Notes: generated from the letters alone by a model not told the origin. Numbered from the stretch's first letter, positions 49,744-59,582 are shown. The stretch is 64,000 nt of DNA from Serinicoccus chungangensis (GCF_006337125.1 NZ_CP040887.1:3224001-3288000), one strand, 5' to 3'. Made by a program: numbers and translations.

Positions 49744-51260
49744 GCACCGCCACCACCGCGACGGCGACCCCGCGCCTCACCGTGACGGGGGTGAGCAAGT
49801 CCTTCCCCGGGGTCATGGCCCTGCAGGACGTCACCTTCACGGTGCGCCCCGGCACCGTGCACGCCCTCTGCGGCGAGAACGGCGCAGGGAAGTCGACGCT
49901 CATGAAGATCATCAACGGCATCTACTCCCCCGACACCGGGGAGATGCGCATCGACGACGAGCCGGTGCGGGTGCGCAACCCCATCGAGGCGCGCGCCAAG
50001 GGGATCGCCATGATCTCCCAGGAGCTCAACTACGTGCCGGACATGACCATCGCCGAGAGCTTCTTCATCGGGCGCCTGCCCACGCGGTTCGGCAAGGTCG
50101 ACTGGGCTCACATGCGGCGCGAGGCCCGGCGGCTGCTGGCCGAGGAGGGCCTGGACTACTCGGTCAACCGCAAGCTGGGCAGCCTGACGGTCTCGGAGAT
50201 CCAGACGCTGGAGATCCTGCGGGCCGTCTACCACGACGCCGACGTGCTCATCATGGACGAGCCGACCTCGGCGATCGCCCACCGCGAGGTGGCCTCCCTG
50301 TTCACCAAGATCCGTCGGCTGCGCTCCGAGGGCAAGGCCATCATCTACATCTCGCACAAGATGGACGAGGTCTTCGAGCTGGCCGACGACGTCACCGTGC
50401 TGCGCGACGGCACCGTCGTCAGCAGCCAGGCGGCATCCGAGATCGGGCCCGAGACGGTGATCGCGCAGATGGTCGGGCGTGACCTGGACCACCAGGCCTA
50501 CCCCAAGGAGCAGGTCGACATCGGCGAGACGGTGCTCGAGGCGCGCGGGCTGTCCAACAGCCAGCTCTTCGAGAACATCAGCCTGTCGGTCCGCAAGGGG
50601 GAGATCGTCGGCCTGGCCGGGCTCATCGGGGCCGGGCGCAGCGAGGTGGTGCGCGCCATCTTCGGGCTGGAGACGCTGGACGCCGGAGAGATCGAGGTCG
50701 ACGGCCGACCGGTGCGCCTGCGCAGCCCCAAGGCCGCCATCGACCAGGGCGTCGTCATGCTCTCCGAGGACCGCCGGCTCGTCGGGATCATCCCGCAGAT
50801 GAGCATCAAGCAGAACGCCACCCTGGCCAGCCTGCGCAAGGTCATCCGGGGCGGCTTCACCCGCCGACGGCAGGAGGAGACGCTGGCGAAGGAGTACTTC
50901 GACCGGCTCTCGGTCAAGGCGCCCAGCAGCGAGACCCGTATCTCCTCCCTCAGCGGTGGCAACCAGCAGAAGGTCCTGCTCGCCCGCTGGCTCATCGCCG
51001 ACCCCAAGGTGCTGCTCCTCGACGAGCCGACCCGCGGGATCGACGTCGGGGCCAAGTTCGAGATCTACAAGATCATGACCCAGCTCGCCCGCCAGGGCCG
51101 CGGGATCCTCATGATCTCCTCCGAGCTCCCCGAGCTCATCGGGATGTGCGACCGCATCTACGTGATGGCGGCCGGCCGGCTCACGGCCGAGCTCACCCCC
51201 GACGAGTACTCCCAGGAAACGATCCTCACCCACGCCATGAACGACTCCGAGGTGGTATGA
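49740..51260 (+). CDS. Ribose-type sugar ABC transporter ATPase (two-domain)
   Basis: 506 residues with two nucleotide-binding halves. The first Walker A is GENGAGKSTLMKIINGIYSP, with Walker B IMDEPTSAI; the second half has the degenerate loop LIGAGRSEVVRAIFG and an intact signature SLSGGNQQKVLLARWL with LLLDEPTRGIDVG. This is the RbsA/XylG/MglA arrangement. Energises import of the sugar or polyol captured by the binding protein downstream. Confidence 0.93.
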   Translation: MSTATTATATPRLTVTGVSKSFPGVMALQDVTFTVRPGTVHALCGENGAGKSTLMKIINGIYSPDTGEMRIDDEPVRVRNPIEARAKGIAMISQELNYVPDMTIAESFFIGRLPTRFGKVDWAHMRREARRLLAEEGLDYSVNRKLGSLTVSEIQTLEILRAVYHDADVLIMDEPTSAIAHREVASLFTKIRRLRSEGKAIIYISHKMDEVFELADDVTVLRDGTVVSSQAASEIGPETVIAQMVGRDLDHQAYPKEQVDIGETVLEARGLSNSQLFENISLSVRKGEIVGLAGLIGAGRSEVVRAIFGLETLDAGEIEVDGRPVRLRSPKAAIDQGVVMLSEDRRLVGIIPQMSIKQNATLASLRKVIRGGFTRRRQEETLAKEYFDRLSVKAPSSETRISSLSGGNQQKVLLARWLIADPKVLLLDEPTRGIDVGAKFEIYKIMTQLARQGRGILMISSELPELIGMCDRIYVMAAGRLTAELTPDEYSQETILTHAMNDSEVV

Positions 51261-52324
51261 CCATGCTGGCACGACTCAAGGCCCTCGACACGGGCCGCTA
51301 CTCGATCTTCCTGATCCTGGGGGCGGTGGTCGTCGTGGCGAGCTTCCTCAGCGAGAACTTCATGACGGCGAACAACGTCACGAACGTGCTCCGCCAGGTG
51401 GCCGTCATCACGATCCTGGCCTACGGCGCGATGACGCTCATCATCGCCGGCATGATCGACCTCTCCGCGGGCGCCGTCATGGCCTTCGCCGGCGTGGTGT
51501 CGGTCATCGTCTACAAGGACACGAGCAGCATGGCGCTGGCGATCCTCGCCGGTGTCGTCGTGGGTGTCGCCTGCAACCTCGTCAACGCGTTCCTCGTCGC
51601 GACGCTGCGCACCCCGGCCTTCATCGTCACCCTCGGGATGATGATGATCGCGCGCGGCGCGGTCCTCGAGCTCACCCAGGGCCAGAACGTCCTGCAGCTC
51701 GGCGACTTCGTCGTCCTCGGTCAGGGCTCGCTCGGCCCGATCCCGCTGCCCACGCTCTTCCTCGTCGTCATCACCGTCATCGTCTGGTACCTCATGAGCC
51801 AGACCCGCTACGGCCGGTCGCTGTATGCGGTGGGCGGCAACGAGGAGGCGGCCCGCGCCGCGGGCATCGCGGTGGAGCGGGTCAAGTACCAGGCCTTCAT
51901 CGTCAACGGCGTCCTCGTCGGGTTCGCCGGGGTCATCTTCATGGCCCGGGTCAACGCCGGCCTGCCCAACGCCGGTGTCGGCTACGAGCTGCAGGCCATC
52001 ACCGCCCCGATCATCGGTGGCACCAGCTTCTCCGGCGGCATTGGGACGACGGCCGGCACGCTGGCCGGGGCCCTCATCGTGGGCGTGCTGGGCAACATCA
52101 TGAACCTCACCGGCGTCGGCTCCTACGTCCAGCAGATCGTCATGGGCGTCATCATCGCCGTCGCCGTCGCCTACGACGTCTGGTCCAAGCGCGGCAAGCG
52201 CAAGACCGTGATCCTCAAGAACAACGGCGAGGACGACGGTCAGCCCCCGGCGTCGGGGGAGGCACCGGTACCCGCCGGGGCCGGCGGTGCCGCCGGTCGC
52301 CAGGGCCAGGGGGTGTCGCCGTAG
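51257..52324 (+). CDS. Ribose-type sugar ABC transporter permease
   Basis: 355 residues, RbsC/XylH family with about ten helices. FLSENFMTANNVTNVLRQVA, YGAMTLIIAGMIDLSAGAVM, YAVGGNEEAARAAGIAVERV and ITAPIIGGTSFSGGIGTTAG are the conserved blocks, the last being the ATPase contact. A 35-residue charged tail follows the last helix. ATGA overlap with the ATPase gene. Confidence 0.93.
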   Translation: MTMLARLKALDTGRYSIFLILGAVVVVASFLSENFMTANNVTNVLRQVAVITILAYGAMTLIIAGMIDLSAGAVMAFAGVVSVIVYKDTSSMALAILAGVVVGVACNLVNAFLVATLRTPAFIVTLGMMMIARGAVLELTQGQNVLQLGDFVVLGQGSLGPIPLPTLFLVVITVIVWYLMSQTRYGRSLYAVGGNEEAARAAGIAVERVKYQAFIVNGVLVGFAGVIFMARVNAGLPNAGVGYELQAITAPIIGGTSFSGGIGTTAGTLAGALIVGVLGNIMNLTGVGSYVQQIVMGVIIAVAVAYDVWSKRGKRKTVILKNNGEDDGQPPASGEAPVPAGAGGAAGRQGQGVSP

Positions 52325-52400
52325 CTCCCGACAGCACGACCGCCATCCCACCCCGTCCCGTGAACCCTGCACCACACCTTCATCAAAGGAGAAGAAGAAC

Positions 52401-53393
52401 GTGAGGAACCTTTCCCGCAAGTACCTGGCCATCGGTGTCGCCACCGCCGCCCTCGCCGTCACCGCCTGCTCTGGCGGTGGTGACGACGGCAGCAGCGCGG
52501 AGGGCGACGGCGAGAGCTACCGCGTCGCCTACATCGCTCGCGCCCAGGTCGACTCGTTCGCCGCCTGGCTGGCCAACGAGATGCAGTCCGAGGCCGAGAA
52601 GTACGACGACATCACGCTCGACGTCTTCGACGGCCAGGCGAACGACGAGATCGAGAACACCCAGATCGAGAACGCCATCGCCAACCAGTACGACGCGATC
52701 ATCGTGCAGGCCAACAACGGCGAGGCGCAGCGGCCCTACATCCAGCAGTCGGTCGACGCCGACATCGTGACGATCACGACCAACCCCCGCGTGGACGACA
52801 TCGAGGGCGCCAGCTCGGTCGACGCCAGCCCCTTCGACCAGGGTGCCGGCGTCGCGGAGCTCGCCGTCGAGGAGATCCCCGAGGACGCGCGTGTCGTCGT
52901 CCTCAACGGCCCCGGTGGCAACTTCCACTCCACCGAGCGCCGCAACGCCTGGGAAGAGGTCTTCTTCGCCGAGCGCCCGGACGTGGAGATCGTCGCGGAG
53001 GACATCGCCAACTGGAACAAGGACGAGGCCCTCACCCTCATGGAGGACTGGGTGCTCGCCAACGGCGAGATCGACGCGATCATCTCGATGAACGACAACA
53101 TGGCCGCCGGTGCCCTGGAGGCCGTGCGCGGTGACGCCGCCTACGACGACATCCTCGCCTACGGCGTGGACGGGACCCCCGAGGCGACGCTGCTCATCCA
53201 GGACGGCCTCATGACCGCCACCACCCTGCAGGACGCCTCGGAGCTCGCCGAGCTCAACATGAGCACCGTGCACGACCTGCTCACCGGCGCCGAGGACGAG
53301 GTCAACGTCGACATCGGCAACCCGGTCATCACGCAGGACAACGTGCAGGAGTACATCGACCTCTACACCGAGGCCGGCCTCATCGACGGCTGA
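52401..53393 (+). CDS. Sugar ABC transporter substrate-binding lipoprotein
   Basis: 330 residues from a GTG with AAAGGAG upstream. Lipobox LAVTACSGG follows the signal sequence. YRVAYIARAQVDSFAAWLAN, NAIANQYDAIIVQANNGEAQ and ILAYGVDGTPEATLLIQDGL are ribose/xylose-type binding-protein blocks. It delivers sugar or polyol to the permease. Separated from the permease gene by 76 bases and followed by a strong hairpin, a layout that usually raises its mRNA level relative to the neighbours. Confidence 0.92.
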   Translation: MRNLSRKYLAIGVATAALAVTACSGGGDDGSSAEGDGESYRVAYIARAQVDSFAAWLANEMQSEAEKYDDITLDVFDGQANDEIENTQIENAIANQYDAIIVQANNGEAQRPYIQQSVDADIVTITTNPRVDDIEGASSVDASPFDQGAGVAELAVEEIPEDARVVVLNGPGGNFHSTERRNAWEEVFFAERPDVEIVAEDIANWNKDEALTLMEDWVLANGEIDAIISMNDNMAAGALEAVRGDAAYDDILAYGVDGTPEATLLIQDGLMTATTLQDASELAELNMSTVHDLLTGAEDEVNVDIGNPVITQDNVQEYIDLYTEAGLIDG

Positions 53394-53411
53394 GCTCCGC
53401 CGTCCGACCCA

Positions 53412-53441
53412 GGGGGCGGGGCGCAATCCCGCCCCGCCCCC
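53412..53441 (+). terminator. Intra-operon GC hairpin (partial terminator or mRNA-stabilising stem)
   Basis: GGGGGCGGGGC and GCCCCGCCCCC are perfect 11-base arms around an 8-base loop, 18 bases after the binding-protein stop and before the SDR gene. It could end most transcripts or protect the binding-protein mRNA. Confidence 0.75.
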
Positions 53442-53477
53442 GGCTCCACCCCCTCCCACCCCCACCCGGAAGGTCCC

Positions 53478-54245
<768 letters not shown>

Positions 54246-54296
54246 CGCCTCCCCCGGACCCGCGAGCCAGCCTGTCCCACCCGCGGTCGACCCTCC

Positions 54297-54332
54297 TGAG
54301 CGCCACCCCGCCGACCGGCGCGGTGGCGCTCA
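54297..54332. terminator. Bidirectional terminator between SDR and photolyase genes
   Basis: TGAGCGCCACC and GGTGGCGCTCA are perfect 11-base arms; the 14-base interior is itself partly self-complementary. It ends at the photolyase stop codon. Confidence 0.8.
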
Positions 54333-55697
54333 GCGGCGTGCGGCCTCATACCTGCTCAGCGCCTCCTTGCGCTCCTCGGCGTGGTCGATGATGGGCTGGG
54401 GGTAGTCGTGCTCGTAGCCGTCGTCGGCCTTCCACGGCTGGTGCGCGGACTTGCCGGAGAGGTGGCGCAGCTCGGGCACCCAGCGCCGCACGTAGTCACC
54501 CGTCGGGTCGAACTTCTCACCCTGGGTGACCGGGTTGAAGACGCGGAAGTAGGGCGAGGCGTCGGTGCCGGTGCCGGCGACCCACTGCCAGCCGTGGTTG
54601 TTGCTCGCGATGTCGCCGTCGACGAGCCGGTCGAGGAACCAGCGCGCCCCGGTCGGCCACCAGACGTGCAGGTCCTTGGTGAGGAAGCTCGCCGTGATCA
54701 TCCGCACCCGGTTGTGCATCCACCCGACCTCGCGCAGCTGCCGCATCCCCGCGTCGACGATGGGGTAGCCGGTGCGCCCGTCCTTCCAGGCCTGGATCGC
54801 GTCCTGCGGCTCGTCGTAGCGCATGCCGGGCAGCGCGTCGCGCAGGTCCTCCCAGGCGCTGCGAGGGTTCTCGGCCAGGACGTCGCCGTAGAACTCGCGC
54901 CAGGCGATCTCCTGCTCGAAGGTCTGCGCGCCCTGCGAGCGCTTGTCGGCGAGGTCGGCCAGGATCGTCCGCGGGTGGATCGCGCCGATCTTGAGGTAGG
55001 CCGACAGCCGGCTCGTGCCGTCGACGGCCGGCTTGTCGCGGTCGCCGTCGTAGTCGTCGAGCGCCTCGTCGCGGAAGTCGCGCCACCGGGCCAGCGCGGC
55101 CTTCTCCCCCGCCTCGGGCATCTGCGGCAGGTCGTCCTCGCGCAGCGCCTTGTCCAGCATGTCGAGTGCCTTCTGGTGGCTGTCGACGTCGACGAGGTCC
55201 AGGGAGCGGGGGTATGCCGCGGGCTCGGGCCACCCGTGCTCGTGCCAGGCCCGGTGGAAGGGGGTGTAGACCTTGTAGGGCTCCCCCGAGCCGTTGCGCA
55301 CCAGGCCGGGGCCGACGGCATACGGGGTGCCGGTCTCGACCCACTCGACGTCCTTGTCGGCGAGCGCGTCCTGCACCTTCGCGTCGCGGCGCTGACCGGC
55401 GGGCGTGACCTCGCGGGTGACGTGCACCGAGCCGGCCCCGACCTCGTGGGCGACGGCGGGCACGACCTTGGCGGGGTCGCCGTGGCGGATGACGAGGCGG
55501 CCGTCGAAGTCCTCCTGGGCGGCCTGGAGGCTCGCGGCGAGCCAGGCGCGGCGCACCGGGCCGCCGCGCTCCCACAGGCCCGGGTCGACGACGAAGAGCA
55601 CGCAGACCTTGCCGTCGTCCGCGGCGTCCCGGGCGGCGAGCAGGGCGGGGTGGTCGCCACGGCGCAGGTCGCGGCGCAGCCAGAGCAGGGCGGTCAT
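54330..55697 (-). CDS. phrB: Deoxyribodipyrimidine photolyase
   Basis: 455 residues, class I photolyase/cryptochrome. The N-terminal antenna domain starts LLWLRRDLRRGDHPALLAA. The FAD domain shows TSRLSAYLKIGAIHPRTIL, QEIAWREFYGDVLAENPRSA, GRTGYPIVDAGMRQLREVGW, MHNRVRMITASFLTKDLHVW and DIASNNHGWQWVAGTGTDA, all standard. It repairs cyclobutane pyrimidine dimers with blue light. Start at 55697 overlaps (ATGA) an 8-codon upstream frame that carries the only clear promoter signal. Confidence 0.95.
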   Translation of the reverse strand: MTALLWLRRDLRRGDHPALLAARDAADDGKVCVLFVVDPGLWERGGPVRRAWLAASLQAAQEDFDGRLVIRHGDPAKVVPAVAHEVGAGSVHVTREVTPAGQRRDAKVQDALADKDVEWVETGTPYAVGPGLVRNGSGEPYKVYTPFHRAWHEHGWPEPAAYPRSLDLVDVDSHQKALDMLDKALREDDLPQMPEAGEKAALARWRDFRDEALDDYDGDRDKPAVDGTSRLSAYLKIGAIHPRTILADLADKRSQGAQTFEQEIAWREFYGDVLAENPRSAWEDLRDALPGMRYDEPQDAIQAWKDGRTGYPIVDAGMRQLREVGWMHNRVRMITASFLTKDLHVWWPTGARWFLDRLVDGDIASNNHGWQWVAGTGTDASPYFRVFNPVTQGEKFDPTGDYVRRWVPELRHLSGKSAHQPWKADDGYEHDYPQPIIDHAEERKEALSRYEAARR

Positions 55698-55720
55698 GTC
55701 GTCACCGGTGCCGAGGTCAT
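55694..55720 (-). CDS. Leaderless 8-codon upstream frame coupled to photolyase
   Basis: ATG at 55720 opens MTSAPVTT and a stop that overlaps the photolyase ATG as ATGA. A TAGGGT hexamer (55727-55732, minus strand) lies six bases before it, the same spacing as the other leaderless genes here. Ribosomes loading on the transcript 5' end would read this frame and re-initiate on photolyase. The peptide itself is probably unimportant. Confidence 0.5.
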   Translation of the reverse strand: MTSAPVTT

Positions 55721-55726
55721 ACCTCG

Positions 55727-55732
55727 ACCCTA
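55727..55732 (-). promoter_or_regulatory. -10 box upstream of the photolyase leader frame
   Basis: TAGGGT on the minus strand, six bases before the ATG at 55720. Confidence 0.6.
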
Positions 55733-55795
55733 GATCGGCGCACCGACAGTGGCGACCGCGCGCGTGGGAAGGATGCGGGGGCCCTGCGGGGACGG

Positions 55796-55801
55796 CATAG
55801 T
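55796..55801 (+). promoter_or_regulatory. -10 box of a leaderless promoter (alanine dehydrogenase)
   Basis: CATAGT ends six bases before the ATG at 55808. Confidence 0.55.
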
Positions 55802-55807
55802 GGCCCC

Positions 55808-56923
55808 ATGAAGATCGCCGTGCCGACCGAGGTCAAGAACAACGAGTTCCGGGTGGCCATCACCCCGGTGGGGGTGCACGAGCTGGTGCGCCGCGGGCAC
55901 GAGGTCTTCGTGCAGCAGGGGGCCGGGCTCGGGTCCTCGATCAGCGACGAGGAGTACGTCGCGCAGGGCGCCACCATCGTCGACGGACCGGACGCGACGT
56001 GGGCGGCCGGCGAGATGGTGCTCAAGGTGAAGGAGCCGATCGAGAGCGAGTACGCCTACCTGCGTGACGACCTGCTGCTCTTCACCTACCTGCACCTGGC
56101 GGCGGACGAGCCGCTGACCCGCCGGCTGGTCGAGGCGGGCACGACGGCCGTGGCCTACGAGACGGTGCAGCTGGACAGCGGGATGCTGCCGCTGCTCTAC
56201 CCCATGTCCGAGGTCGCCGGGTGCCTCGCGCCGCAGGTCGGGGCGCACACGATGATGAAGGCGCAGGGCGGCCGCGGCGTGCTCATGGGCGGCATCGGGG
56301 GCGTCGCCAACGCCAAGGTGCTCGTCCTCGGCGGCGGCGTCGCGGGGCAGAACGCCGCCAACATCGCGCTCGGCATGGGCGCCGACGTCACCATCCTCGA
56401 CACCGACCTCGACAAGCTGCGCACGCTCTTCTGGCGCTTCGACAACCAGGTGAAGCAGCTGGCGTCCAACAACCTGACGATCACCGAGCTGGTGGCGGAC
56501 GCCGACATGGTGATCGGCACGGTCCTCATCCCCGGCGCCAAGGCCCCCAAGCTCGTCACCGACGACATGGTCGCGACGATGAAGCCGGGCTCGGTGCTCG
56601 TCGACGTCGCCATCGACCAGGGCGGCTGCTTCGAGGGCTCGCGCCCGACCACGCACGCCGAGCCGACCTTCCCGGTGCACAACTCGCTCTACTACTGCGT
56701 CGCCAACATGCCCGGCGCCGTCCCCCACACCTCCACCTGGGCGCTCACCAACGCGACCCTGCCGTATGCCGTGCAGCTCGCCGACAAGGGCTGGGAGCGA
56801 GCCCTGCGCGACAACGGGGCCCTGGCGAAGGGGCTCAACACGCACGCGGGGAAGCTCACGTACGGCGCTGTGGGAGAGGCGTTCGGTATGGATTCGGTCG
56901 CCGTGGAGGACGTGCTCGGCTGA
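55808..56923 (+). CDS. ald: Alanine dehydrogenase
   Basis: 371 residues, the standard length. MKIAVPTEVKNNEFRVAITP, then VHELVRRGHEVFVQQGAG and LLFTYLHLAADEPLTRRLVE are the substrate domain with the conserved lysine and histidine residues; GGIGGVANAKVLVLGGGVAG holds the NAD motif; VDVAIDQGGCFEGSRPTTHA is the family signature with the catalytic aspartate. It interconverts alanine with pyruvate and ammonia using NAD. Last gene before the change in base composition. Confidence 0.96.
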   Translation: MKIAVPTEVKNNEFRVAITPVGVHELVRRGHEVFVQQGAGLGSSISDEEYVAQGATIVDGPDATWAAGEMVLKVKEPIESEYAYLRDDLLLFTYLHLAADEPLTRRLVEAGTTAVAYETVQLDSGMLPLLYPMSEVAGCLAPQVGAHTMMKAQGGRGVLMGGIGGVANAKVLVLGGGVAGQNAANIALGMGADVTILDTDLDKLRTLFWRFDNQVKQLASNNLTITELVADADMVIGTVLIPGAKAPKLVTDDMVATMKPGSVLVDVAIDQGGCFEGSRPTTHAEPTFPVHNSLYYCVANMPGAVPHTSTWALTNATLPYAVQLADKGWERALRDNGALAKGLNTHAGKLTYGAVGEAFGMDSVAVEDVLG

Positions 56924-57256
56924 CAGCTGTCTCGGCGCATCTGCGCATCCCCGGACGGCACCCTGTCTCTCCAGCACTTCCTCATGAACGAATGAACAGG
57001 GGTATTCCCGTGGCCTCACGCGGTTCGGAGGTCGTCGCGCTCGGTCGGCGAGTCCGGTGGGCGTGACATACCGGATCTGCCGAGAGTCGGATGGTTGGCG
57101 GCGACTTCATCATGGTCGGACACGCCGAGAGTCGGACGTCCGCAGTGGCGAGGACTCTTGCGTCGCGGCGCGTGAACGGGGGTATCTCCCCGTGTGCCGG
57201 ATGAAGAATCGCCGTGTGACTGAGCTGCCAACTCGCCGTTGCGCAGCAACCTCTCC
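56924..57256. other. Gene-poor spacer at the composition boundary
   Basis: No convincing gene. Two related words occur about 180 bases apart: GAACAGGGGTATTCCCGTG (56994-57012) and a close version at 57174-57194 with ACGGGG-N6-CCCCGT symmetry. CCGAGAGTCGGA, itself a small dyad, occurs at 57080 and 57125. These may be remnants of a duplicated control region. The stretch marks the change from the GC3-rich core to the accessory segment. Confidence 0.5.
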
Positions 57257-57276
57257 TGTAGGTAGACTGACCTACC
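57257..57276. promoter_or_regulatory. TetR-type operator upstream of the TetR gene
   Basis: TAGGTA-N8-TACCTA, with an overlapping GTAGGT-N6-ACCTAC, lies 20 bases before the regulator start. Its position suits autoregulation and control of the EamA gene behind it. Confidence 0.65.
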
Positions 57277-57295
57277 TAGCGAGGGGATTGGTTTC

Positions 57296-57874
57296 ATGAT
57301 GCAGCGCACGAAGCACGGTTCAGCGCGCGAGCGGCTGCTGGAGGCTGCTGCGGTGCGGTTCTACGCCGATGGGGTCAATGCGACGGGGATCGACACGATC
57401 ACGTCTGCGGCCGGGGTGGCGAAGATGAGTCTTTACAACAACTTCAGTTCCAAGGCTGCGCTGGTGGAGGCCTACATCGAGCGCCGGCACGAGGAATGGT
57501 TGACACTGTACGAGGCCAGGTTGGCGCAGGCGGCCACTCCGGTCGAGGCGGTCCTCGCTGTGTTCGACGCCTACATCGATCACGCCTGCTCGGCGTACGA
57601 CCACGGATTCCGAGGCTGCGGGTTGCTCAACGCCGCCGCCGAGCTACCCGTCGGTGATCCGGGACGTTCGGCGGTGCGAGAGCACAAGGAGCAGGTCGAG
57701 CAGATCCTGCGCGATCACCTGTCCGCGGTGCAGGAGCCGGACCGGGCCCGGGAGCTGGCCGAGCACTTGGGGTTCTTGCTTGAGGGTGCGATGGCCCGAG
57801 CCGGGCTGGAAGGCGGTGCCGCCCGCCTGCGGCGAGCGCGGGAGATTGCCGCGCAGATGGTCCAGGCTCGATGA
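57296..57874 (+). CDS. TetR-family transcriptional regulator
   Basis: 192 residues. ERLLEAAAVRFYADGVNATG and IDTITSAAGVAKMSLYNNFS with SKAALVEAYIERR form the TetR HTH; the C-terminal helical domain (FRGCGLLNAAAELP) is of the TetR_C_33-like type often found next to transporters. Many codons end in A or T, unlike the core genes. ATGA overlap with the EamA gene makes a regulator-exporter pair, likely induced by the exported compound. Confidence 0.88.
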   Translation: MMQRTKHGSARERLLEAAAVRFYADGVNATGIDTITSAAGVAKMSLYNNFSSKAALVEAYIERRHEEWLTLYEARLAQAATPVEAVLAVFDAYIDHACSAYDHGFRGCGLLNAAAELPVGDPGRSAVREHKEQVEQILRDHLSAVQEPDRARELAEHLGFLLEGAMARAGLEGGAARLRRAREIAAQMVQAR

Positions 57875-58857
57875 GCGCGCCGCTGGCGGTGGTCGCGGTC
57901 CTGGTCGCCGCGGCACTGTTCGGGACCACCGGCACCGCGCAGGCACTGGGCCCGGACCAGAGCACCCCGTTGGGAGTGGGCGCGGCCAGGCTGGTCCTCG
58001 GCGGGCTGGGGCTGCTGGCGATCCTGCCACTGGTCGGTGGCCGGCGGGCTGAGGCGATCCGGCTCTGGCGGACCCCGGCCGGCGCGACCGCCGGAGTGTG
58101 CACCGCGCTCTTTCAAGTGTTCTTCTTCGCCGCGGTCCACCAGACGGGAGTTGCCGTGGGCACCCTGACTGCGATTGGTAGTGGGCCGGTGCTGGCCGGG
58201 CTGCTCGCCCGGTTCGTGCTGGGCGAACGTCCCGGGCGGTCCTGGCTCATCGCCACTGGCCTGTGCCTGCTCGGCTTGACCCTGCTGGTGGCTGGCGGCG
58301 GTGACGCGCAACGGGTCGACGTTCTGGGGGTCGCACTCGCGCTCCTGGCCGGGCTGGCCTACGCCGGCTACACCGTGCTCGCGAAGCGACAACTAACCGA
58401 CGGGCATGAACCTTCCACGGTGATCGCGGCCGCCTTCGGCCTTGGCGGGCTGCTCCTTGTCCCGCTGCTGCTGACCCAGCCACTCGCGTGGCTGACCGAA
58501 CCGCGAGGCGTGGGCATCGCCTTCCACCTAGGGCTGGTCACCACCACACTGGCCTACCTGTTCTTCATACGCGGACTCGCGGTCCTGCCAGCGGGACCAA
58601 CGGCGACCCTCATGCTCGCCGAACCGGTAGTCGCCACCACCCTCGGGATCGTCGTCCTCCACGAACGGTTGCCCCTCATCAGCGCCGCCGGCGTCGGGCT
58701 GCTGCTCGGAGGCCTCCTGCTGCAAGGACTGGGAACGGCCACGGGCAAGCGTGGCCCCACCACCGAAGCCCGCGGCCTGCCGACCCAGCCAGCCGTCAAC
58801 ACACACCCAGAACTGGAGAAGGCATGCCTCTGCACCTCACCGACTTCACCGCGCTGA
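57871..58857 (+). CDS. EamA-family (DMT) metabolite exporter
   Basis: 328 residues with ten hydrophobic helices in two EamA halves (AALFGTTGTAQALGPDQSTP; LLAGLAYAGYTVLAKRQLTD). LGERPGRSWLIATGLCLLGL and LHERLPLISAAGVGLLLGG are the matching GE-RP-type loops of each half. The family exports amino acids, nucleosides or drugs. The last about 35 residues after LLLQGLGTATGK are non-conserved and read into the start of the HAD gene, whose ATG lies inside this frame. Confidence 0.87.
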   Translation: MSAPLAVVAVLVAAALFGTTGTAQALGPDQSTPLGVGAARLVLGGLGLLAILPLVGGRRAEAIRLWRTPAGATAGVCTALFQVFFFAAVHQTGVAVGTLTAIGSGPVLAGLLARFVLGERPGRSWLIATGLCLLGLTLLVAGGGDAQRVDVLGVALALLAGLAYAGYTVLAKRQLTDGHEPSTVIAAAFGLGGLLLVPLLLTQPLAWLTEPRGVGIAFHLGLVTTTLAYLFFIRGLAVLPAGPTATLMLAEPVVATTLGIVVLHERLPLISAAGVGLLLGGLLLQGLGTATGKRGPTTEARGLPTQPAVNTHPELEKACLCTSPTSPR

Positions 58858-59515
58858 GCTTCGACTGCTACGGGACCCTCATCGACTGGGAAACCGGCAT
58901 CGCCTCACCGACGAGGAGGCCCTCGTCGCCTACGCGGACAACGAGGCGGCCGTCGTCCGGGAAACTCCGGGGATGCTGTACCCCGACGTGCTGGGCGAAG
59001 CCTTCCGACGCACCGGTGCAAAGCTTGGCTACCCGGTCAGCAGCCAAGAGGCCGCGGCTCTGGGCGCCTCGGTCCCCGAATGGCCGGCGTTCGACGACTC
59101 CGAAGAAGCGCTCCACCGGATCAAAAAGCACTACCAGCAAATCATCTTGTCCAATGTGCACCGAAACGGGTTCGCCGCCAGCAACCGCCGCCTCGGCGTC
59201 GATTTCGACGCCATCCTCACCGCGGAGGACATCGGTTCCTACAAACCCAACCCCGCCAACTTCGACGCTCTCATCGCGCGGGCCAAGGAGATGGGCCACT
59301 CAGGACGACTTCTGCATGTCGCCCAGTCACTATTCCACGATCATGCACCCGCTCAGAGGGCCGGACTTCCCGGAGTGTGGATCAATCGACGGCACGACAA
59401 GCCCGGATGGGGAGCCACCCCCGATCCCCGAGCCAACATTCGACCCGACCTCCAGTTCCCCACTCTCATCGCCCTCGCAACCGCGGTCGACCAGGCCTTC
59501 GCCGAATCTGACTGA
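58824..59515 (+). pseudogene. Haloacid-dehalogenase type II-like HAD gene broken by an internal deletion/frameshift
   Basis: From the ATG at 58824 the frame reads MPLHLTDFTALSFDCYGTLI then DWETGIA, the HAD motif I (DxYGT) start. After that the frame breaks, and the homologous sequence resumes one frame over at LTDEEALVAYADNEAAVVRE near 58907. It continues through ILSNVHRNGFAASNRRLGVD (motif II) and DIGSYKPNPANFDALIARAK (motif III/IV) to the stop at 59515. Compared with family members, about a dozen residues after DWETGI seem to be missing, so a deletion of a non-multiple of three is more likely than programmed shifting. Confidence 0.75.
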
Positions 59516-59582
59516 ACGCAGCTGAGCGAGAGCAACCGGACTCTCTGGACTGCCGCCGCTCGCTCGTATGGCGAGCGCTAGA

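Noticed and set aside
58824..59515. Programmed ribosomal frameshifting in the HAD gene
   Set aside because: No slippery sequence is seen at the junction, and about a dozen family-conserved positions are missing, which a frameshift alone would not explain.
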